Shown here piece by piece: positions 7,518-13,895 of a DNA stretch of 17,151 bases. The DNA is taken from assembly GCA_023659985.1 (NCBI GenBank), contig JAGXOH010000012.1, forward strand, positions 1-17,151, written 5' to 3'. Numbering within the stretch: position 1 is the stretch's first letter; the number at the start of each line of letters is the position of its first letter. Source of the DNA: Candidatus Falkowbacteria bacterium LH_S3. GTDB lineage: Bacteria > Patescibacteriota > Patescibacteriia > Patescibacteriales > JAGXOH01. The translations under genes and the position numbers were made by a program. The notes beneath the pieces are model-generated. The model worked only from the letters and a program-made list of their open reading frames with translations. It made no database searches and was not told where the DNA came from.

Positions 7518-7794
7518 CTATGATCATTTGACCTTTTATTTCCACTCCCTCGTTTTTTAATAATCTTATTTTTTCATCTTGCCCCTGAGAAAACTCTCCG
7601 ATCCGGCCATCGCTCTTTACTACTCTATGACAAGGAATTTTATACAAATAAGGGTTTTTATGCAAAACGTTGCCTATAGCTTGAGCTCCCTGATAACAGC
7701 CACCGGCTCTGGCTAATTCTTTATAAGTAGTAACTTTTCCCTTAGGAATATATGCAACTAGATTTAAAACTTTTTTTTCAAACTCAGTAAACAT
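7486..7794 (-). CDS. ogt: Methylated-DNA-protein cysteine methyltransferase (MGMT/Ogt) domain protein
   Basis: This is a single-domain O6-alkylguanine-DNA alkyltransferase of 102 residues. It matches only the C-terminal, DNA-binding and active-site half of the classical enzyme, as is common in small genomes. GKVTTYKELA (19-28) is the start of the recognition helix region. PCHRV (54-58) contains the acceptor Cys55, which takes the alkyl group and is consumed. The Arg finger usual in the A-R-A-V-G motif is Gln38 here (AQAIGN). A TTG at 7815 would add seven residues, but these overlap an intergenic 7-nt repeat array; the ATG at 7794 begins MFTEFEKKVLN, a normal family start, and has a G-rich GGGGGAAAG 12 nt upstream. 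A TGATATAAT promoter lies at 7874-7882. Cys55 argues for true repair and against an alkyltransferase-like (ATL) protein, in which Trp replaces Cys. Confidence 0.9.
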   Translation of the reverse strand: MFTEFEKKVLNLVAYIPKGKVTTYKELARAGGCYQGAQAIGNVLHKNPYLYKIPCHRVVKSDGRIGEFSQGQDEKIRLLKNEGVEIKGQMIIDFSKIFYIFK

Positions 7795-7847
7795 ATTAAA
7801 TTTGCTTTCCCCCAAACTGTCAAACGTTAAATGTTCAAAGTTGAAAG
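7795..7847. repeat. Shared 22-bp leader followed by a five-unit 7-nt repeat array
   Basis: Bases 7795-7816 (containing TTTGCTTTCCCCC) are identical to 15468-15489. From 7813 the sequence falls into 7-nt words of the form T-N-AAA-N-G: CAAACTG, TCAAACG, TTAAATG, TTCAAAG, TTGAAAG. The other copy continues into its own, different 7-nt words in the same phase. The leader lies immediately 5' of the ogt ATG. Confidence 0.7.
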
Positions 7848-7848
7848 A

Positions 7849-7908
7849 AAAATTGGTGTTAAGTCTGAAAAAAATTATATCATAAAATTCAGAGCCCGCA
7901 CCAATTTT
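7849..7908 (-). terminator. Stem-loop after the one-TM gene, with the ogt promoter in its loop
   Basis: Nested inverted repeats are present: a 10-bp outer stem (AAAATTGGTG with CACCAATTTT, 7849-7858 and 7899-7908), a symmetric 5/5 internal loop, a 6-bp inner stem (TCTGAA with TTCAGA, 7864-7869 and 7888-7893) and an 18-nt loop. On the minus strand it starts at the stop codon of the 7907-8278 gene and its 3' arm ends in TTTTTCTTTC, as in an intrinsic terminator. Confidence 0.45.
7874..7882 (-). promoter_or_regulatory. Extended -10 promoter for ogt
   Basis: TGATATAAT on the minus strand is a perfect extended -10 element. A TTGGTG -35-like hexamer lies at 7904-7899 with a long 19-bp spacer, so recognition would rest mainly on the extended -10. 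The start of transcription would be about 70 nt before the ogt ATG, so the 7-nt repeat array would lie in the 5' leader. Confidence 0.5.
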
Positions 7909-8278
7909 ATTTTTTTTCCATAATTTCTATGATCATTTGCCTTTGCTTCGGTGATAAGCCTCTTTTTATTTCCCTTATATCTTCTTTGTTTAAATTCTCT
8001 ATATTTGAATCAGATATCTGGCAGGAATTAAAATTTGAAAGACTAAATAAATAGTGATATTTATCTACCCAATGTTTTATAATCGGAGGCAAATAAAAAA
8101 TACCCAAAAGAACAGGTACTAAAACAATTAAAATTTTAACACCAGTCCATATTTTCTTCCAAAAAATATACCTTTTTATATCTTTTAACATTTTATAACT
8201 CTCTTGATTAAGCTTTAAACTCTCAGCCAGGACATTATTTTTATTTTGTGATTTGTGATTTATGTTTTCTTCTGTCAT
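7907..8278 (-). CDS. Small one-TM protein of unknown function
   Basis: This protein has 123 residues and I do not recognise the family. A polar N-terminus of about 40 residues, with a helix-prone LAESLKLNQESYKMLKDIKRY stretch, is followed by a TM helix at about 44-66 (VKILIVLVPVLLGIFYLPPII) and a hydrophilic C-terminus. It ends in a charged helix that includes GLSPKQRQMIIEIMEKK. The open frame extends upstream to 8377, but those 33 codons are a translation of the 7-nt repeat array at 8304-8393 (FWISFGIWHLDFGF-like periodic residues). The ATG at 8278 (MTEENINHK) is therefore the credible start. It is followed by a terminator-like stem-loop, so it is probably a single-gene transcript. Confidence 0.65.
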   Translation of the reverse strand: MTEENINHKSQNKNNVLAESLKLNQESYKMLKDIKRYIFWKKIWTGVKILIVLVPVLLGIFYLPPIIKHWVDKYHYLFSLSNFNSCQISDSNIENLNKEDIREIKRGLSPKQRQMIIEIMEKK

Positions 8279-8303
8279 ATTGATTTTTATTAAATAATAT
8301 AGT

Positions 8304-8393
8304 TGAAATCCAAAATCCAAATGCCAAATGCCAAATGAAATCCAAAATCCAAAATCCAAATGCCAAATGAAATCCAAAATCCTAATGCCAAAT
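8304..8393. repeat. Array of 7-nt words arranged in 32-bp higher-order units
   Basis: The words GAAATCC, AAAATCC and AAATGCC alternate, with an AAAT closing each block. Two blocks of 32 bp (8304-8335 and 8336-8367, differing mainly in word order) are followed by a partial third block. There are no unique spacers, so it is not a CRISPR array. Confidence 0.85.
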
Positions 8394-8394
8394 T

Positions 8395-8413
8395 AGTCAA
8401 GCAAAGCTTGACT
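8395..8413. repeat. Perfect 8-bp hairpin
   Basis: AGTCAAGC and GCTTGACT face each other across an AAA triloop, directly abutting the 7-nt array. The same compact design (8-9 bp stem, 3-nt loop) occurs at 15540-15558 and 15591-15611 next to other arrays. There is no T-run on either side, so a terminator role is unlikely. Confidence 0.6.
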
Positions 8414-8486
8414 GCTTAACGCTGAACGCATAAAGATATTAAGCCAGAAACCCATGGCATATAATTTATAACTTACAAGGTTACAA

Positions 8487-8553
8487 CATTTGACATTTAG
8501 TCATTTAGTCATTTGACCTTCATTTGACATTAGGATTTTGTCATTAGGATTTT
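8487..8553. repeat. Degenerate array of CATTTGA / CATTTAGT / CATTAGGATTTT words
   Basis: Several 7- and 8-nt words starting with CATT follow one another, then CATTAGGATTTTGT (14 nt) is nearly repeated once. It is less regular than the 8304-8393 array but of the same general kind. Confidence 0.6.
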
Positions 8554-8587
8554 ATTAAGTATTTTAGCTTTGACATTAAATTGTAAC

Positions 8588-8616
8588 AAGGACCATGTGT
8601 TTTACGCATGGTCCTT
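8588..8616 (-). terminator. Terminator of the nrd operon
   Basis: A perfect 10-bp stem (AAGGACCATG with CATGGTCCTT) encloses a 9-nt loop, 140 bp past the nrdG stop. The sequence after the stem on the minus strand is T-rich but not a pure T-run (GTTACAATTT). It is the strongest hairpin between nrdG and the next gene. Confidence 0.55.
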
Positions 8617-8755
8617 TAAAATTGTAAGGTGAAATACTTTAATTCTCACCTCTTTACCTTCTAAAAAAAGAAGAAAGGCAGACAAGCATGGGGATATATG
8701 GAAAACCTTATAAAAGGCTTTACCAGCAAACAACCAGTAAAACATCTCCAAAATA

Positions 8756-9445
8756 TCATCTCCAATAACAACTATTTACATATTCTTTTCCTAAATCAAC
8801 AAACTCATCCATATCTTTGTCAGTAAAAGGTTTTTTTCCTTTAAGACTATTATCAATTAAATCAATATTGGATATAAACTTTTGCAAATACCATTTTTTT
8901 GCTCCTCTTATTTCTTTTCCCATACCCAGAATATCTTCCTTGGTTAATAAATCAGGTACCATGGTGGTTCTAAATTCATAATCTTTTCCACTATCCATAA
9001 TATTTTTAATAGTTTTCTTTATTTTTCCAAATTCAATATCAATCCCAGTCAACCGATTATACTTATCCTGAGGAGCTTTAAAGTCCATAGCTATATAATC
9101 AATTAAATTTTCTTTGCATAATCTTTCAATCACTTCAGGAAAAGTACCGTTTGTATCTAACTTAACTAAATACCCTATATTTTTAACATTCTTAACAAAT
9201 TCTTCTAAGTCCTTATGCAAGGTTGGCTCTCCTCCTGTGATAACCAAGGCATCAAGTTTACCTCTTCTTTTTTTAAGAAAATCAAGGATTTCATCTTTGC
9301 TAAATTCGGGTTTCTCCTCTTGTTTGTTAAGAATGTGGTTATAACAATAAGGACACTTTAAATTACAACCCTGTGTAAAAATAATAGCAGCCAAATTGTT
9401 AGGATAATCAGTTAATGTTACTTTCTGGAAACCTCCTATAATCAT
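8756..9445 (-). CDS. nrdG: Anaerobic ribonucleotide reductase activating enzyme (radical SAM)
   Basis: NrdG cleaves S-adenosylmethionine at a [4Fe-4S] cluster and abstracts a hydrogen from the glycyl-radical site of NrdD. The protein has 229 residues. The cluster motif C27-NLK-C31-PY-C34 is intact, followed by GGEPTLH (71-77) typical of SAM binding. The N-terminal MIIGGFQKVTLTDYPN matches the longer NrdG2 type of activase, which often accompanies NrdD with an ATP cone. The ATG at 9445 is 9 nt after the stop of the glycyl-radical mini-ORF, so the two are probably translationally coupled, and the next gene upstream is nrdD. Pyruvate formate-lyase activase is a relative, but no PFL is present here, so the nrd role is favoured. 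No Shine-Dalgarno site is visible. The gene ends in TGA. Confidence 0.93.
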   Translation of the reverse strand: MIIGGFQKVTLTDYPNNLAAIIFTQGCNLKCPYCYNHILNKQEEKPEFSKDEILDFLKKRRGKLDALVITGGEPTLHKDLEEFVKNVKNIGYLVKLDTNGTFPEVIERLCKENLIDYIAMDFKAPQDKYNRLTGIDIEFGKIKKTIKNIMDSGKDYEFRTTMVPDLLTKEDILGMGKEIRGAKKWYLQKFISNIDLIDNSLKGKKPFTDKDMDEFVDLGKEYVNSCYWR

Positions 9446-9454
9446 ATAAAAAAC

Positions 9455-9598
9455 TTATTCTTTAGAGACTTCAAAAGTCTTCCTATCTTGAAACTCACTC
9501 CTTTTGCCGTCATTCCATTGACTAACCGGTCGCAAATAACCGACTGCTCGACTATAAACTTCACATGGCTGTCTTTTGTGTTCTAAATTATCTGTCAT
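9455..9598 (-). CDS. Detached glycyl-radical domain of anaerobic ribonucleotide reductase (47 aa)
   Basis: This ORF runs from ATG (9598) to TAA (9455). The core reads CEVYSRAVGYLRPVSQWNDG and then GKRSEFQDRKTF. This is the C-terminal glycyl-radical block of NrdD, with Gly20 in R-A-V-G-Y as the radical site. The main nrdD ORF upstream ends just before the point where this block normally follows the zinc motif. The two are separated by 145 bp with stops in both relevant frames: the nrdD frame ends at TAG 9744 and again 22 codons later, and the mini-ORF frame has a TAA four codons before its ATG. The domain must therefore be made as a separate chain, unless unseen processing joins them. Cys12 next to the motif might complete a metal site. 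It lies 9 nt before nrdG. An accessory radical subunit like GrcA/YfiD for PFL is a functional parallel (inference). It is not a decayed fragment by appearance: every conserved residue is kept. Confidence 0.88.
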   Translation of the reverse strand: MTDNLEHKRQPCEVYSRAVGYLRPVSQWNDGKRSEFQDRKTFEVSKE

Positions 9599-9743
9599 AG
9601 TTTTGTTTTAAAGTTACATTAAAATAAAAAATTATCTTAATGTCACTCTTTTAATTTTTTTATTATTAAATCATCTCTTAAATTATATCTTTTTCATTAT
9701 TATCAAAGCTTTTTTCTTGAAAATTATCAGAAAAATTATCATT

Positions 9744-12700
9744 CTACTCGTATTCTAAAGAATTCTTCCCATCTTGCTCATTTTTATTTTGTTTAGAATG
9801 CAACTCTTCATCACATTTGGGGCAATAATAATGCTCTCCTGCCAAATATCCATGCACAGGGCAAATAGAGAAAGTCGGAGATAATGTAAAATAAGGCAAC
9901 TGATAATTGTAGGCTATTTTATAAATTAATTTTTTAGCAGCTTCGGCTGAAGGTAGCGCTTCACCTATAAAAGTATGAAAGACTGTTCCTCCAGTATATT
10001 TAATTTGCAAATCATCTTGTAAATCAAGCGCCTCAAAAAGATCTTCAGTATAATAAACAGGCAATTGAGAAGAATTGGTATAATAAGGGGCGCCAGTACC
10101 TTCTTTTACTGCTTGATTATTTGCCACTATTATATCCGAATACTTATCCTTGTCTTTCTTAGCCAAACTTCTGGATGTTCCTTCAGCCGGAGTGGCTTCC
10201 AAATTGTATAAATTATCAGTTTTATTTTGATAATCCATTAATCTTTCTCTCATAAACTCCATAATTTCAGTGGCAAGCTCTTTCCCTTGAACGGATGTAA
10301 TGTCTTCACCTATAAAATTCAATAAAAGTTCATTCATGCCAATAATACCAATAGTGGAAAAATGGTTCTGCCAATACTTGCCAAATCTCTCATTTATTGT
10401 TCTTAAATAGTATTTAGAGTAAGGATAAAGACCGTTTTCTGTCAGCTTTTCCAATACATCTCTCTTGGTTTCCAAACTCTCCTCAGCAATATTCATCATA
10501 TCAGATAACCGGCTATAAAGTTCTTCTTTTGTTTTTGATAAATATCCAATCTTTGACAAATTAATAGTTATCACCCCGATTGAATTACCAGACCAGGAAA
10601 CTTTGCCGTTTCTTCTAACAAATAAGGTATGATTAGGAACTTCGCAAGAATAGACCTTCCCTTTATATTGTTCTAAGATTATATTTTCCTTACGAAGCCG
10701 ATAATGAGTTGATTGTTGAATTCCGACAACATACTGATGATAACCAGGAATAATTTTCCTTCCTTTTATAAAAGACTTCCGCCCTTTTCTTCGGGTAAGA
10801 GTGGCTAACCAACCAAGCTTCATAACAATTTCCTGAACATCATCGGCTAAATGTTTAGAAACTGTATAGTAAGTAATTTGCCTTTTAGTCGCTAATTTCT
10901 TTGATGATTGCAAATGATCATCACCTTCTATCAACCAATCAAATAATATTTGTAATTGATTTTTTGATAATTCTTTGATTTCCTTAGGAATAAATTTATC
11001 ATAATAATGACCAAATTGTTTTAAGTAATTCCATAATTGTTTGTTGGTAATAACAAAACCATTGTTTGTTTCTTGATAATGAAAAGGAAGATTTTCTAAA
11101 AGATTTTTGATTGTTTCTTTTGTTTCTTTTTTAATTTGAGTTATAAATACCCGATAGCCATGTGAATAGGCATTTTTATCATTATCAAAACTTCCTTCGG
11201 ATAACCAAATTCCTAAAAATTTAAGCCAGTCATTCATAAAGATTTTCAACCCTTTTTTCTTATAATGCAAATGACTTTGATGGTTTCCAGCCACCCAATT
11301 ATTCTCTATTGACGGCAGAACAAAAAACTTTACTTCTTTTCCAAGCCAAGTACCCTGTTTGGGAATTCTTTGATTATTGACATCAAAATATTCTGCCTTA
11401 ACTAATTTTCTTTTCCCCGTTCTTATATCATCAACAACCATCTTATGATTAGGAGTTACCAACAAATCTAATGATCTTGTCTTAAACCGATAAAGATTCC
11501 CATCCCAATTATAAGCAAAGAGTCTAACTGGCTTATGAACCTCTATTTTATTGTCTTTGGCTAAGGTAAAAACCTGATCATTTAAAGTTAAATTTCGGAA
11601 ATTTTTCCATCCATCAGTAGTTAAAATTTCTGTTTTCTCGTCATAACACCCGGTCAGCGGATTTGCGCCAAACAAACCTCCTCCTCTTTTACGCAACTCT
11701 CTATTATCAATTTTTAATCGACAACACATTGAACGGACATCATCTGGGCTCATATCTGAATTTATAAAATTGGAGTTATGGCTAATAATTCCATTTTTTA
11801 AAACAAAGAGATGAGATGAAGAATCAATAGTAATATCATAGAGAACACGGGAGGTGTGCTCTTTTTCAATTTTTGTAAGTGGTACTTCTTTAATATTTTT
11901 TTCTTCGTATCTTTTAAGATAATCATTTAAATTAAGTTCTTCCGCCTTTTTAATACCCTGTTTTGTAGGAAAACGATGATTAGGACTGCAAACAATTTGA
12001 AAATCCTCTGCTTTCAAAATAACATTTTCCTGTGAATGAATTTTCTTTTTGAATTTTATCTGTTTATAATCACCTTCTTCTGTTAAAAGATAATCTGAAG
12101 AAGAAAGCTCTTTCATCTTTTTAATTCCTTGGAAAGTAACAACTTCTGTATTTTCGTCTAAACAGAAATAAGGAATACCATATTTGGAAGTCATTTCAAA
12201 TATTTTTTCCGCTACTTGGGAGTCCCAAGAAAAATTTTTAGTTATGTTATAGGTTGGAATAGGAAAAGTAAAAACCCTGCCCTTAGAATCTCCTTCAATC
12301 ATTAATTCGGCAAGGGCATAATTAAACATATCCATTTCCTTTTGGAAGTCTTTATATTTCTCCTTTTGTATTTCTCCACCTATAATAACACTCTCCTTTC
12401 CTAAGGTTTTAGGAGGACTTAAATCTAAGGTTATATTGGTGAAAGGAGTTTGGAAACCAACTCGAGTGGGTATATTGATATTATATAAAAATTCCTGCAA
12501 ACTCTGTTTTACTTGCTTATAGCTAAGTTCATCATATCTAATAAAAGGGGCTAAATAAGTATCTACATTAGCAAACGCTTCAGCTCCGGCCACTTCTCCT
12601 TGTAAGGTGTAAAGAAAATTAATAGCCTGGCCCAATGCCGCTCGAAAATGTTTAGGAGGCTTAGATTCTATTTTACCGCTAACTCCGCCAAAACCCACTA

Positions 12701-13262
12701 AGAGTAAATCTTTTAAATCCCAACCAGCGCAATAAGGAGCGATTAATTGCAAATCATGGATGTGAATATCCCCCTGCTTGTGGGCGCTTCTTATATTAGA
12801 AGTATAAACTTTATTAAGCCAATAATTAGAGGAAATAGCTGAGGATAAATGATTATTTAGTCCTTGGAGACTAAAATCCATATTAGAATTTTCTTTAACT
12901 CTCCAATCTGTTTGCTGAAGATAACCCTCTATTAATTCATTAGAATTAACCATACTTTTCATATCTCTTAATCTCGCTCTTTGGTCTCTATAAAGGATAT
13001 ATTTTTTAGCAATTTTAATGCATTTATTTTCAATTAATGTTTCCTCTACCATATCCTGAACCTCTTCCACCGCAGGAATGCTTCTATAATAGAATTTTTC
13101 ATTTAACTTGGAAATAACCTGTTCTGTAAGTATCTTCGGTAATTCTTCATCCAATACACCGACTGCCTCAGAAGCCCTTAAAATAGCTTTGGTGATTTTT
13201 TTTCGATTAAAATTAACAATGTCGCCTGATCTTTTTTTGATCTTAGAAATCTTTTCCGCCAT
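9744..13262 (-). CDS. nrdD: Anaerobic ribonucleoside-triphosphate reductase, large chain with two inteins
   Basis: This is the class III ribonucleotide reductase that makes dNTPs without oxygen. The precursor has 1172 residues, and about 687 remain after removal of the inteins at 367-496 and 539-893. An ATP cone, the allosteric nucleotide site, covers about residues 3-98. Catalytic barrel landmarks include IAPYCAGWDL (175-184), NITLDLSPP (276-284), MCCRL (512-516), GGGLFGANPLTG joined after splicing to SIGVITINL, and NLEATPAEGTSRSLAKKD (1020-1037). Near the end CPVH (1134-1137) and CPKC (1147-1150) form the zinc-site pattern. The chain stops at 1172 (LEYE), so the usual C-terminal glycyl-radical strand is absent and is found on the separate ORF at 9455-9598. 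It follows nrdR by 76 bp and precedes nrdG, as one operon. ATG 13262 opens with the ATP cone, as expected. Confidence 0.95.
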   Translation of the reverse strand: MAEKISKIKKRSGDIVNFNRKKITKAILRASEAVGVLDEELPKILTEQVISKLNEKFYYRSIPAVEEVQDMVEETLIENKCIKIAKKYILYRDQRARLRDMKSMVNSNELIEGYLQQTDWRVKENSNMDFSLQGLNNHLSSAISSNYWLNKVYTSNIRSAHKQGDIHIHDLQLIAPYCAGWDLKDLLLVGFGGVSGKIESKPPKHFRAALGQAINFLYTLQGEVAGAEAFANVDTYLAPFIRYDELSYKQVKQSLQEFLYNINIPTRVGFQTPFTNITLDLSPPKTLGKESVIIGGEIQKEKYKDFQKEMDMFNYALAELMIEGDSKGRVFTFPIPTYNITKNFSWDSQVAEKIFEMTSKYGIPYFCLDENTEVVTFQGIKKMKELSSSDYLLTEEGDYKQIKFKKKIHSQENVILKAEDFQIVCSPNHRFPTKQGIKKAEELNLNDYLKRYEEKNIKEVPLTKIEKEHTSRVLYDITIDSSSHLFVLKNGIISHNSNFINSDMSPDDVRSMCCRLKIDNRELRKRGGGLFGANPLTGCYDEKTEILTTDGWKNFRNLTLNDQVFTLAKDNKIEVHKPVRLFAYNWDGNLYRFKTRSLDLLVTPNHKMVVDDIRTGKRKLVKAEYFDVNNQRIPKQGTWLGKEVKFFVLPSIENNWVAGNHQSHLHYKKKGLKIFMNDWLKFLGIWLSEGSFDNDKNAYSHGYRVFITQIKKETKETIKNLLENLPFHYQETNNGFVITNKQLWNYLKQFGHYYDKFIPKEIKELSKNQLQILFDWLIEGDDHLQSSKKLATKRQITYYTVSKHLADDVQEIVMKLGWLATLTRRKGRKSFIKGRKIIPGYHQYVVGIQQSTHYRLRKENIILEQYKGKVYSCEVPNHTLFVRRNGKVSWSGNSIGVITINLSKIGYLSKTKEELYSRLSDMMNIAEESLETKRDVLEKLTENGLYPYSKYYLRTINERFGKYWQNHFSTIGIIGMNELLLNFIGEDITSVQGKELATEIMEFMRERLMDYQNKTDNLYNLEATPAEGTSRSLAKKDKDKYSDIIVANNQAVKEGTGAPYYTNSSQLPVYYTEDLFEALDLQDDLQIKYTGGTVFHTFIGEALPSAEAAKKLIYKIAYNYQLPYFTLSPTFSICPVHGYLAGEHYYCPKCDEELHSKQNKNEQDGKNSLEYE
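10584..11648 (-). mobile_element. Intein 2 in nrdD (355 aa, LAGLIDADG homing endonuclease)
   Basis: This intein covers residues 539-893. It starts CYDEKTEILT (block A), has VTPNH (602-606, block B), then a DOD/LAGLIDADG endonuclease with two helix motifs, LGIWLSEGS (683-691) and LFDWLIEGD (773-781). Each keeps an acidic residue at the catalytic position. The splicing C-terminus reads YSCEVPNHTLFVRRNGKV and then SWSGN, followed by Ser894. The penultimate residue is Gly where His is usual. The extein join FGANPLTG to SIGVITINL falls in a highly conserved active-site stretch, a typical intein target. Confidence 0.93.
11775..12164 (-). mobile_element. Mini-intein 1 in nrdD (130 aa, no endonuclease)
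   Basis: This intein covers residues 367-496 of the precursor. It starts with Cys (CLDENTEVVT, block A), has a block B sequence CSPNHRF (425-431) in place of the usual T-x-x-H, a block F YDITID, and ends VLKNGIISHN followed by Ser497 as the +1 nucleophile. The extein join is KYGIPYF to SNFINSD. At 130 residues it holds only the splicing (Hint) domain, so it can no longer home by itself. All four splicing residues expected (Cys1, block B His, penultimate His, final Asn) are present. Confidence 0.92.
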
Positions 13263-13338
13263 AATTACTTATTAGCCTCATATTACTTGCTTATAACAAT
13301 CATCAAGCAATATAACTTAATTTATAATCATTTTGTTA

Positions 13339-13812
13339 TTAATTTTTCTTTTTCTGTCTATTTGTTTTTAAAAGTTTGTTTAATTCTTTTCTGAAAGTTT
13401 GCGCGTCTTTAAAAGATTCATATACCGAAGCAAATCTTATATAAGCCACTTTGTCATATTTCTTTAAATGCTTCATAACTACTTGTCCCACTTTTTTGGA
13501 AGTTACCTCTGGTTTTTTCAATTTTTGCAGATCTCGCTCTATTTGATGAATTAATTTCTTGAATTTGTCTTTAGTGATCGCTCTTTTTTCCAAAGATTTT
13601 TCCAACCCTTTCACTAGTTTCTCTCGGTTATAACTCTCTTTTTGTCCATCATTTTTTACTACTAACAAATCAAGTATTTCAATTTCTTCATAAGTAGAAA
13701 ATCTAAAACCGCACTTTAAACATTCTCGCCTCCTTCTAATGGACAAACCGTCACTGGCTGTCCTGGAATCAATAACTTTTGTATCTATATAATAACAAAT
13801 CGGGCATTTCAT
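13339..13812 (-). CDS. nrdR: Transcriptional repressor NrdR
   Basis: NrdR senses ATP/dATP and represses ribonucleotide reductase genes by binding paired NrdR boxes. The protein is 157 residues, the normal length. An N-terminal zinc ribbon has C3-PI-C6 and C31-LK-C34, with the DNA-contacting RRRRE (26-30) between them. An ATP-cone domain lies at about 49-139 (VVKNDGQKESYNREKLVKGL onward). It is the first gene of the nrd operon, and an NrdR-box-like palindrome lies between its promoter and its start, which suggests autoregulation. The tail (LLKTNRQKKKN) is basic. ATG 13812 is the family start (MKCPIC). No Shine-Dalgarno site is seen. Confidence 0.96.
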   Translation of the reverse strand: MKCPICYYIDTKVIDSRTASDGLSIRRRRECLKCGFRFSTYEEIEILDLLVVKNDGQKESYNREKLVKGLEKSLEKRAITKDKFKKLIHQIERDLQKLKKPEVTSKKVGQVVMKHLKKYDKVAYIRFASVYESFKDAQTFRKELNKLLKTNRQKKKN

Positions 13813-13871
13813 ATTTTTAAGAATTTTAGGAAATAAACCTATATTTTGATATTCAGTCTGTTAAATAACCA

Positions 13872-13881
13872 CAATATATTG
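13872..13881. promoter_or_regulatory. NrdR-box-like operator
   Basis: CAATATATTG is a perfect palindrome and matches the core of the NrdR box (C-W-A-T-A-T-A-T-W-G) at all ten positions. A second, 8/10 match on the minus strand (CAATGTATTA, 13909-13900) overlaps the -10 region. The centre spacing is 28 bp, a little under the three helical turns usual for box pairs, so the second site is less certain. Confidence 0.6.
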
Positions 13882-13895
13882 ATTTCCTATTTTTC

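Larger units (their letters stand above)
8279..8755. other. 477-bp intergenic region: repeats, two hairpins, no supported gene
   Basis: From left to right it holds a short AT-rich leader, a 7-nt repeat array (8304-8393), a hairpin (8395-8413), a second array of CATTTGA/CATTTAGT words (8487-8553), and the terminator at 8588-8616. A further imperfect AGGTGA/TCACCT stem at 8627-8651 and unique AT-rich sequence run up to nrdG. Short ORFs of up to about 20 codons are present on the minus strand near 8400-8460, but nothing supports their translation. Confidence 0.6.

Noticed and set aside
8279..8377. Upstream extension of the small TM protein (33 residues)
   Set aside because: The residues are a translation of the 7-nt repeat array; the ATG at 8278 gives a normal start.
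8304..8393. CRISPR array
   Set aside because: The 32-bp periodicity is made of nested 7-nt words with no unique spacers and no cas genes nearby.
8756..8758. Alternative genetic code with TGA as glycine or tryptophan
   Set aside because: TGA ends nrdG at the expected family length, and no gene requires read-through of TGA.
9678..9746. Read-through of the nrdD TAG to join the radical domain
   Set aside because: The frame after TAG stops again after 22 non-conserved codons and is not in frame with the mini-ORF.
13287..13310. TTGCTT/AAGCAA hairpin between nrdR and nrdD as an attenuator
   Set aside because: The stem is only 6 bp with a 12-nt loop and no T-run, close to what AT-rich sequence gives by chance.
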